Assembly (NCBI GenBank): GCA_963575745.1
Contig: CAUYUJ010015766.1
Coordinates: 90,001-154,000 of the forward strand
Reading direction: 5' to 3'
Length of the DNA stretch: 64,000 nt
Source: Prorocentrum cordatum
Lineage: Eukaryota; Sar; Dinophyceae; Prorocentrales; Prorocentraceae
The first letter of the stretch is position 1, and the number at the start of each line of letters is the position of its first letter. Below are positions 52,220-60,943 of this stretch, piece after piece. The notes under the pieces were generated by a model. The model was not told the origin of the DNA. It did not search any database and saw only the letters and a program-made list of their open reading frames with translations. Both the position numbers and the translations under genes were made by a program.

Positions 52220-54400
52220 TCAGTGTTGGCGGCTTTGATCTTGGTGTCCCCGTTCACGTACTTCCCATCGAAGGGTGGGACTTACCTTCCTCGGGCCCCG
52301 TCGTTGCCTGGTCCTCGGCGTTTTCTTGTCGGGGGCGTCGGCGTGTTCATCCTGCAAGTTCATCTTCTTGAGGATCTGTGCGATGCTACCCTGTATGGCG
52401 AGCTGGTTGGTATTGATGGTGTGGTTGAGCTCCACGTTGGCCTGCTTCAGCTCCCCTATGGCCGCTCCTGTGGTCTGGGCAGCATCGTTGAGCTTGGCGC
52501 CGAGGGCGGCGGTGGCGGTCTCCTGCTTGGCGATGGTGGTCTGCATGGCTTCCAGAGCGGCAGCTTGAGCGCGTGCGCTGGCTTCAAGAGCCTGCATGCG
52601 CTGGTGCTCAGCGTCTGGGAGTCGAACAGGTGCAGGTGGTGGCATAGGGTCCTTGGTCTCGGGCTCGGGCGAGGCGTCCTGCTGAGTGGCTGCTGTTGGA
52701 ACCTCTGGTGGCCTGCCTCGGAGCGCCGCGAGCCGCGGCGGCGTGAGAGATGCCATAGATGCTGGATTGGTTCCTGACGGCGGTGCTGGAGGAGTAGCCG
52801 TGGGCAGCGCCGCGGCCAGCACGACGGCGGGTCCGTTAACAGGGTCGCCCCTGCCTGCCGCGGGGCTCCCAGGGGTGATCTCTGTGACGACCCGCGGGAT
52901 GGGCGTGCCGAACTTCCAGTGCATGTTGGCAGGCTCGGTATCGGAGCGATCGATGGCGCAGTTGGTCTTCTCCGTGGTGCCGAAGCCGACGTGGGCGATC
53001 TCGGTGGTCCACCCGACCGATTGAGCAGCATCTTGGACTTGGCCTTTGGTGGCGCGTCCGTAGGGAATGTTGTCGATCCTCCACTTGCGGCGAGCTAGAG
53101 CCGTGGCCGTGCCGCGGACTGCTGTAGCTGCTTCGGGTGCTTGTGGGTGGCCCCGCAGAACTCGGAGTCCGAACTGACCGCGATCGCCCTTCGTGATGCC
53201 CAGCGCGGCCTCGTGCGACTTGGCGAGTGACTAAGCTTCCTGCATGGTGATGGTCTTGCTGAACCATACAGTGTGCGCCTTCTCTTTATCTGCCTCCTGC
53301 TTCTCAGGCGACGCCCCAATGCGTGAGAAGGTGGCGGTAATGCCCTGGTAGCCCGAGTACTTGAGGAGGGCCAGCCCCTGAGACGTCTTGATTGCCAAGA
53401 GGGCCCCGAGGGAGCGCTGGCCGTCTTGCCCGCCTGCGCGCGGGAGTCGGCTCGGCTCGTCCAGCAGCTCAATCTCGGGGCAGATCGCACTCAACGTAGA
53501 CTTGATGACCTCCTTGAGGCCGACGTCTAAGGAGAGCTTCGCATCTGAACGTCGAGCCTGCTTCCATCGTTCGTTTGCGGTGCTGCCCAGCTCGTCACGC
53601 TTGTTGCCACCAGTGACAATCGGCGCAGCTCCACTGAATTGACTGTTGAAGACCTCGTTCATAGTGGGGTTGACTAGGAGGGCGTCGGCTTCGTGAGTAG
53701 TCATGCGCATGAAGACCGTGGTGCCGTCCGCGGCCTCGAGCTGGGCGAGGTTGGTGCGCATCTGAACCTCAGTCTCGCCGAAGTGGTAGATGACCCCGTC
53801 CAGAAAAGTCTTCTTCGGGACCTTGGCACCGTGCGGGACCCTCAGGACTGGGATCTGCACCTTGGCGTGGGGCCGCTGCGGGTTGCCTGTGCCAATGGCG
53901 AGGATGGCGAGCGGCTCCTTCTGGCGCTGCAGGGCGGAGCACCACTTCTCGGCATCAACCATGGAGTGCAGCGAGACGGAGGACTGGTAGTCACCGTTCG
54001 CCTGTGCGATCGGGACGGTCCAGTCCTTCTCATCCAGGGCGATGGGCTGTGGCTCGGGCATGTTGCCCTTCCCCCGTCCTTTGGGGGTGTCCATGCTGTC
54101 CATGTTCCCGTTGGTCACCGCGGTGGCACTCGAGATGCGCCGCTGGTGCTCATGGGTCCACGAGGTCTTATTTTTGGCGAGCAGCTTCTGGAGCGCTCGC
54201 ATCTGCTTGTCCTCTAGGGTTGAAGCCAGCATCTGGTCTAACCCTGTCTGATCCTTGTGTATGAGCTCGTTGTACGCTGCGACGGCACGATCGCCTCCAG
54301 CGCCTTGGATCAGATCCGCTACCTTCGTTTTGCGAGCCGCGGGCCCGCTGATCTTCTGTGCTGCTAGCTTTGTCATCTCTGCTCTTCTGGATGGCAACAC
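52220..54400 (-). pseudogene. LINE-C ORF1 (gag-like)
   Basis: The frame reads from 54400 through a TAG at 53231-53233 to a TGA at 52220. The first 389 codons include RKTKVADLIQGAGGD, a long mixed alpha/beta part (MRMTTHEADALLVNP) and KTITMQEA just before the TAG. The sequence then continues in frame as SLAKSHEAALGITKGDRG and GQFGLRVLRGH, ending with a coiled coil (QRMQALEASARAQAAALEAM) and a basic tail. Because sequence quality is unchanged across it, the TAG looks like a nonsense mutation of CAG. No RRM recognised. Role as RNA-binding ORF1 is inferred from position. Confidence 0.65.
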
Positions 54401-54520
54401 ACAAGGATCGCAAGAGAAACAACCGATCTTCTGCAGTGAATCACTGTCGGTACCGCCAGGAGTGCGATAAACGGACTCGGAGGGCAGATCGGAAGGGCTG
54501 CGCGCACTCGCTCCCCAGCG

Positions 54521-54539
54521 AGTTCGAGCCCATAGGTAC
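54521..54539 (-). other. spliced-leader-like sequence at LINE-C 5' end
   Basis: Directly inside the duplication the minus strand reads GTACCTATGGGCTCGAAC. Aligned to the leader GTAGCCATTTTGGCTCAAG with a 2-nt deletion and a 1-nt insertion, about 14 positions agree. More diverged than in LINE-A. Confidence 0.45.
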
Positions 54540-54556
54540 TGATGGCGAGGGTGCTG
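54540..54556. other. right target-site duplication of LINE-C
   Basis: TGATGGCGAGGGTGCTG, identical to 47259-47275, then GTGATGGTGATGATGG. Confidence 0.9.
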
Positions 54557-55297
<741 letters not shown>

Positions 55298-55326
55298 GCT
55301 GTGTGCCGAGGCTCCACCCGCCGTGG

Positions 55327-55440
55327 ATGGAGGCCGCGACGGCTCGCGACGCGAACATGAGCGAGGAGCTCCCGGACGACCAGGACGAGCGGCCCTCCAG
55401 CGAGGGGCTGCCCATCCACGAGCACCGCGAGGACATCAAG
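55327..55440 (+). CDS. candidate exon, possibly DEAH-box helicase N-terminal segment
   Basis: ATG at 55327 opens MEAATARDANMSEEL, with ERPSSEGLPIHEHREDIK at the end, then GTGCCAGCC as a possible 5' splice site after AAG. All third positions but one or two are G or C. The LPI..HRED(I/L) pattern resembles the segment just before motif I in DEAH-box RNA helicases, but motif I itself is not in this exon, so the family call is tentative. Immediately upstream is the GGA array. Confidence 0.35.
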
Positions 55441-56671
55441 GTGCCAGCCTGCTCCCCCTCCGAGGGGGGGCCCTGACACCCCTCGCTTTCGAGGTTTGAA
55501 CTTCAAGCCTTTCTCTGCTTTTAGGCTCTTCGGGGGCTTCTCGTGGCAACGGCTGGAGCTGCTTCGAAATCTTTAGTCAGGACGCACCCCAGAGCCGGTG
55601 GTCGACTCTTGACCCCAGTAACCCAGGCTTCCTCGCGTCGTACAAAAAAACAACGACCACAGTTTTTCGACGGTTTCAGGCTTCTGGAAGCCCTCGCGGG
55701 GCCCTGGTACCGTGATGCAGACCTGATCCCGGGGATTCGGTTGGCACCTCTGGGGGTCGACGTTGTGTCAAAATCATGATGTCGGGGGTGCGGGGCCCTG
55801 GGACCGTGATGTAAACCTGATCCCGGGGATTCGGTTGGGACCTCTGGGGGTCGACGTTGTGTCAAAATCATGATGTCGGGGGTCCGGGTCTTGGGAGGGG
55901 GAGGGGCCCGGCCCGTTTCGGTCCGACCGGTCCGCTTCGATATCGATTTTGGCCCGCCCGATCCGATCCGATTCCGATGATCAGACGATCCGATGTGGCC
56001 CGGTGCTTGCACGGCGCGTTCGTGCATCCCCACGGCGCCGTCGTGCATCCCGGCTTGGCCGACTCGATTGGATTCCGTTTCCGCACCGATGCGGTGCGAT
56101 CTGACGCACATTCCGACTTGATTCGATTTGCCGATCAGATGTTGATCGATCTTGGAGGAGAGGAGAGCGGGGGCACGCTGGGATGGGAAGAGGGCCAGTG
56201 GAGGCAACGGCGGTCACCTCCGGCGTTGGTTGCCTTCTTTTCTGGCTCTTAGAGGCTTCTCGTCACCACGACCAGATCCGCCGATCCGCCTCGGCAAGCG
56301 GGTTAGGATGGACCCCAGGAAGGGGTCCAGGTATTGGTTTTAGGGTCTTTGGGTCAGGCGGGAAAGCCGCTGGCGTCTCGGCTGGCTCCCCTCGGAGGAG
56401 GAGGGAGAGGGGGGACGGGGACGGAAAGGGAGAGGGGGGGGATATGGCAAGCTAGGTGCGCTCGCGCCATATCTGACATCCTATCCCTCTCCCACCCATT
56501 CCTTACCACTGCGCTGACTTTCTCCATCCGCTGACGGGTGTCGTAGTGAACCTCGAGCCCCCTACCTGACCCATCGTGTCGTGCGCAAGCAGAAAGGGGG
56601 AACTGCGTACATTGGAGGAGGTCGTCGAGCAGGAGGCGGCGAATGAGCTGGAGGATGGGCAGGAGGATGAG
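55441..56671. other. unique DNA, no supported gene
   Basis: It contains the 94-bp duplication below and a stretch rich in GATCCGAT pieces (55960-56000). Open frames are short or GC-biased. Confidence 0.4.
55701..55888. repeat. 94-bp tandem duplication
   Basis: 55701-55794 and 55795-55888 are near-identical, both starting GCCCTGG.ACCGTGATG and ending ATGATGTCGGGGGT.CGGG. Only a handful of differences. Confidence 0.93.
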
Positions 56672-57415
56672 GAAGGAGAGGGAGGACCAGTGTAAACCGT
56701 AAACCCAAGACGCATCAACGATGTTGCAATCAACCCTTCAATTTCCCTCTTCACACAAGAATTCACGTTCATTGCGGGACACGCCCCATTGGAAGGCAAT
56801 TGTCTGAGAATCTTCCATCGTGCCAAAACACCAGTCCTGGGACTTCAGCGTCGCGAATCCATGTGATTGTTGCGTCCTGACAAACCTGGAGTGTGCCAGA
56901 ACATTGTTTCTGGGACTTCATCACCGCAAATCAACGTGACTGTTGCGTCCAGACAATTTTTCATCTTGCCAGAACACCTTTCCTGGGATTTCAACCATAG
57001 GAATCGTGAAAGTTGTTACAAGCTTTCAAAACGAATGTCCGCGGCGCTAGCGCGAGAGCCAAGTCTTGAAAACGAACCGACTTCATCCTTGAAACAATGG
57101 CAATCATTTAGTCGAATGTGCGCGGCGCTAATGCGGGAGCAACATTTGAAAGTCGCCGCCCTCCACCCGTAGACTAAGATAAACTTTGAAAACGAAATCT
57201 GGCTAGCGCTAAGGCGAGTGCAACAACGAATGTACGCCGGTTTCAGACGAGAGCCACATCTTTAAAACGGCTCGCCTGCTATGTGTGAACCTGTTGCAAA
57301 TTTCAAGCTTCAGGATCCTATACGGTGAGGACGTCTTAGGCGAAACGCTCGGCCCGCTCTACCGACAAGTGTGGGGGTGCAAAAGGGAGGTATTTAGAAG
57401 CACAAGGGACGGGAG
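56672..57415 (+). repeat. composite repeat R3, copy B (decayed)
   Basis: GGAGGACCAGTGTAAACC start, CATCAACGATGTTGCAATC, three CTGGGACTTC units with GTTGCGTCCTGACAA, three or four decayed 83-bp units (ACGAATGT.CGCGGCGCTA), tail AAGCTTCAGGATCC, GGCGAAACGCTCGG and GGTATTTAGAAG. It is flanked by GGA/GAT repeat on both sides, like copy A. Confidence 0.75.
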
Positions 57416-58530
57416 AAGAGGAGGATGAGGATGAGGAGGAGGGTGAGGGTGAGGTGGGAGAGGGGGAGAGTGTGGTGGTGTGAGTTCGTCTGCGATCCTG
57501 GCAGCGTTGCGTTTTTCCACCCGCCCTGCCACTGTGTGACCGCCGTTGCTCAGCGACCGTTTGCCCTACAGGTTCACTGCTGCCAGCAGTGTCCCGCCGG
57601 ATACGGTCGGCGACTGGGCCCGCGGGCCCGAGTTTCGCGCGGTCAAGATATGTCCACATCCACTGTTGCGGAGTCGTGCCCTGGGATCCCGAGGAGTGGT
57701 GGATGTGGATGTCCTCCCGCCTTCTGGGGCGAGCGGATGTCCATGTCCACCATTCCCCGATGTGCCCAGCAACAAGGAGCCTTCCCCTGGACCACTGTTT
57801 CATCCTGATTCGTTTTCTAGCGGTCCCAGGGCCCGGGGCTCCGAAATCGACGGAGCAGATCTGGGACCCGTTTCCTTCAGGCACGCTTGACGGCATCTTT
57901 GTACCCAAGGGGTCCAGGAATTCTGTTCTCGCTTTCGGGGGGTTCCCTCGGCCTCAGGAGGTTTTCAAGAGTGGACCCAGAGGCCGCCAAGACTGCCAAG
58001 GATGACACCGTCCTCTCCATGATGACCTAGGGACGGCCCCAAGAGGCCACAACGTGTCTAAAGAAAGTGCCCCGAGAGAGGCCACATGTAGCCAATCTGG
58101 CCATATATATATATATATATTATATGTATAGATATTTGTTGTTTTCGTTTTTATTTGTTGTTTTCAATTATAAATGTGTTTGTTGATAATCATTTTCCCC
58201 TGCAACTGAGTGCCCAGACTTCTAAGCCAGCCCCCCAAAGAGCCCCCGGTCGCGCCAGGAATACCCAATGCGTCCTGCGAACCTCCCGAGACCCCCAGCA
58301 GCTGTCAGAGGGGCCCCGAAGAGACAGGGGAAGTCTGCTTTCGATTTTTCCCCATATCCTAAGATGGGGTTCTTGTTATCCGTAAGGGCTTCGCCCCCTG
58401 CCGCCGGCCCCCTCTCTCGGAGAATGGGCCATGGAAGAGCTAAGTCATGAGGCCTTGGCGCTGTCGTGAAGCAGTATCGAAACTTCATGCGAAGCCGAGT
58501 CGCAATCAGCAAAACCAACTGATCACAAGA
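57416..58530. other. unique DNA, no supported gene
   Basis: Starts with a short GGA/GGT stretch. 57600-57800 contains repeated GGATGTGGATGTCC-like pieces. A TA microsatellite (58104-58122) sits in a short AT-rich patch. No coding block recognised. Confidence 0.4.
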
Positions 58531-58532
58531 GG

Positions 58533-58646
58533 GGTTACCACACCTGGCGATTGGTAAGACGTGTATGGTTTAAGGGCTTGGTTACCACACCTTGCGATTA
58601 AAGGGCCGAGGGAGTTCTCGCAGTTTGGGTTACCACGCCTTGCGAT
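58533..58646. repeat. three ~47-bp units with GGTTACCACACCTTGCGAT
   Basis: GGTTACCACACCTGGCGATT (58533), GGTTACCACACCTTGCGATT (58580) and GGTTACCACGCCTTGCGATG (58628) are spaced 47-48 bp and directly precede the 73-bp array. Confidence 0.85.
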
Positions 58647-58662
58647 GGATGTGCGTGATGGG

Positions 58663-59235
58663 TTCGAATTTCAGAAATGTGGCAAATCCCCTGTGTTTTT
58701 GGACCCTGACCCCGCGGATCTGCGTGAGGGGTGGCACCGAATTTCAGAAATGTGGCAAATCCCTGTGTTTTTGGACCCTGACCCCGCGGATCTGCGTGAG
58801 GGGTGGCACCGAATTTCAGAAATGTGGCAAATCCCTGTGTTTTTGGACCCTGACCCCGCGGATCTGCGTGAGGGGTGGCACCGAATTTCAGAAATGTGGC
58901 AAATCCCATGTGTTTTTGGACCCTGACCCCGCGGATCTGCGTGAGGGGTGGCACCGAATTTCAGAAATGTGGCAAATCCCATGTGTTTTTGGACCCTGAC
59001 CCCGCGGATCTGCGTGAGGGGTGGCACCGAATTTCAGAAATGTGGCAAATCTCCTGTGTTTTTGGACCCTGACCCTGCGGATCTGCGTGAGGGGTGGCAC
59101 CGAATTTCAGACATGTGTCTCATGTGTGGACCCTGACTCCGCGGATCTGCGTGAGGGGTGGCACCGAATTTCAGAAATGTGGCAAATCCCATGTGTTTTT
59201 GGACCCTGACCCCGCCGATCTGCGTGAGGGGTGTC
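58663..59235. repeat. 73-bp tandem satellite, about 8 units
   Basis: GGACCCTGAC marks unit starts at 58701, 58773, 58845, 58918, 58991, 59064, 59128 and 59201. Most units are 72-73 bp, one has a 9-bp deletion, the last is partial. Each contains GCGGATCTGCGTGAGGGGTG and TTCAGAAATGTGGCAAATCC. Because 73 is not divisible by 3, shadow proteins rotate frames. Confidence 0.97.
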
Positions 59236-59533
59236 GATTTCGAGCCCCCCCAGCAATTCAGACAACGCGCCCAGGGGGTGCTAAGAGATCCTGTTTGGGC
59301 CTCCCCCCCCCTCGCGCGGTCAATCAACTAGTTACAGTAACCAGCAATCAGTCAACTAGTTACAGGAAGCAGCAAGAAGCAGAACTGTAACACTGGAGAC
59401 TACAAACTACAACTGGTACAGGAAACTGCGAATCACGCGCCTCGCAGCCTGGTGGCCCCACAAGGGGGCCGGCGGATTACTTGGACGCCTCCTACTCCTT
59501 CTTCCTCTTCTTCTTCTCCTCCTCCTCCTCCTC

Positions 59534-59724
59534 CTCATACCCAGACTTACTCATACACAGACTTACTCATACACAGACTTACTCATACGCAGACCTACTC
59601 ATACTCAGACCTATCATACTCAGACCTGCTCATACTCAGACCTACTCATACTCAGACTTACTCATGCTGAGACTCACTCATACCCAGACTTACTCATACT
59701 CAGGCCTTCTCATTGTCAGACTTA
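59534..59724 (+). repeat. 16-bp monomer array in LINE-D 5' UTR
   Basis: About 12 head-to-tail copies of CTCATACTCAGACTTA with point changes (one unit is 15 bp) end 25 bp before the ORF1 ATG, after a short TCC run. The placement recalls the monomer promoters of some mammalian L1 5' UTRs, but promoter function here is a guess. Confidence 0.9.
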
Positions 59725-59749
59725 CTCTACTCTCTTACCGACGCCTGCC

Positions 59750-60931
59750 ATGCCGGCGAGCACGCGGCAGCCAGGCACCCCAGTGCGTGGAGTGCTAGGC
59801 GGGGCGCCCTCTGTTGCAGCGCCAGTTGAAGTTGTGGACATTGCTACTCCTGCCTCTCCTGCCACTCCTGTCGACAAGCGGGCCCGCCTTAGTAGCCCCC
59901 TGGACGACTTGGACGACGACGACCTGCTGGACAACGGGGGTAAGGTGAAAGACAGGCGGTCCGTGAGCCCGATCCGGCAGCCGGACTTTTCGAGTGCCGA
60001 AGCCGCCATCATGGACACGGAGCCCGTGACGATGGGCGGGATCGCCAAGCTACTGCAGCAGCAGCTGGCACCTATGACATCTGTGGTGGACGCCCTGCGC
60101 CGCGACTTCGGCAAGCTAGAGGTTCAAGTCACGTCCCTCGGCGAGACCCTGTCCGGCCGCATGGAGGACGTGGAGGCGGCAATCATCAGCACCGACCTGC
60201 GCGTAGACAAGCTGGAGGACATGATGCGGCAGGCCCCCCTGACGAGCGAGGCAGTGGAGGCTATGATCGACAGCCGTTGCAAGGAGCTCTTGTTGAATCG
60301 CACTTCTTCTTCGTCGGTCACCGCGTCCCCCACCTCCAACGGCCAGATGACGAACACGCGCTTCGTAACGATGGTCGTTGGCAACATGGACGGCTTTGGC
60401 GACCTCTCCCTGGCCACCGAGTGGTTGGAGAAGACGTTGGTGTCCCTCTCAGCCCCTCCACCGTCTAAAGTTTACAGCAAAGGGGCATGCAGCGGAATAG
60501 TGTTTGCAGAGTTTCTCAATACGGAGGCGCGCGACAAGGCAGTGGAGCTCCTTCGCAGGGCTGGCTGCACAAACGGAGACAAGAAAATTTGGGCCACTGA
60601 AGACCGGTCTGCGCCAGAGCGTGCCGCCCGGAACTACTCCCTCGGACTTAAGCGCATCCTCAAGGGCGAGTGGTCGGTGCCCTACAGCATTTCGGTCAGC
60701 AACGAAGCGCCTTACATCGTGACTGTCGGGGGCGAGCACGCGCTCACCGTCAAGGTCGTTGGCAACTCCGTGGAGTACAATTGGGAATGCGAGTGGGCCA
60801 CCTGGTCCGAGCTACACGACAATCCGCTGATCAAGGACCTCGCGAAGAAGGCAGATGACCTCCTCAAGCGAGCGGCCAAAGGTACCAAAGGGAGCGCCAA
60901 AGGGGGTGCTAAGGGGCAGGGGCCCCATTAG
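59750..60931 (+). CDS. LINE-D ORF1 protein (L1 ORF1p-like)
   Basis: Intact 393-codon frame, ATG at 59750, TAG at 60929. Residues 1-90 are Pro/Ala/Ser-rich with an acidic patch (LDDLDDDDLLD). About 95-160 are heptad-rich (LQQQLAPMTSVVDALRRDF, KLEDMMRQ), a likely trimerising coiled coil. About 203-275 (TRFVTMVVGNMDGFGD to FAEFLNTEARDKAVELLRR) fit an RRM-like fold, about 290-355 a C-terminal domain, and the tail is Lys/Gly-rich (KGTKGSAKGGAKG). By analogy with L1 ORF1p it binds element RNA and acts as a chaperone. ORF2 begins 12 bp downstream. Confidence 0.75.
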   Translation: MPASTRQPGTPVRGVLGGAPSVAAPVEVVDIATPASPATPVDKRARLSSPLDDLDDDDLLDNGGKVKDRRSVSPIRQPDFSSAEAAIMDTEPVTMGGIAKLLQQQLAPMTSVVDALRRDFGKLEVQVTSLGETLSGRMEDVEAAIISTDLRVDKLEDMMRQAPLTSEAVEAMIDSRCKELLLNRTSSSSVTASPTSNGQMTNTRFVTMVVGNMDGFGDLSLATEWLEKTLVSLSAPPPSKVYSKGACSGIVFAEFLNTEARDKAVELLRRAGCTNGDKKIWATEDRSAPERAARNYSLGLKRILKGEWSVPYSISVSNEAPYIVTVGGEHALTVKVVGNSVEYNWECEWATWSELHDNPLIKDLAKKADDLLKRAAKGTKGSAKGGAKGQGPH

Positions 60932-60943
60932 GACGTACGGCGC

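Larger units (their letters stand above)
47276..54539 (-). mobile_element. LINE-C, full-length non-LTR retroelement (7264 bp)
   Basis: Bounded by an exact 17-bp duplication and inserted in a GAT/GGT array that is continuous when the element is removed. Minus-strand order: spliced-leader-like 5' end, ORF1 (54400-52220), EEP endonuclease (51898-50516), RT (50374 to about 49160), a Cys/His segment (about 48540-48490), RNase H (48375-47482), short 3' region without poly-A. This is canonical LINE order with a C-terminal RNase H. Several frameshifts and a TAG in ORF1 (53231-53233) make this copy defective or mis-sequenced. Confidence 0.9.

Noticed and set aside
58663-59235. 73-bp repeats considered as a CRISPR array
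   Set aside because: Units are contiguous with no variable spacers, and the genome is eukaryotic.
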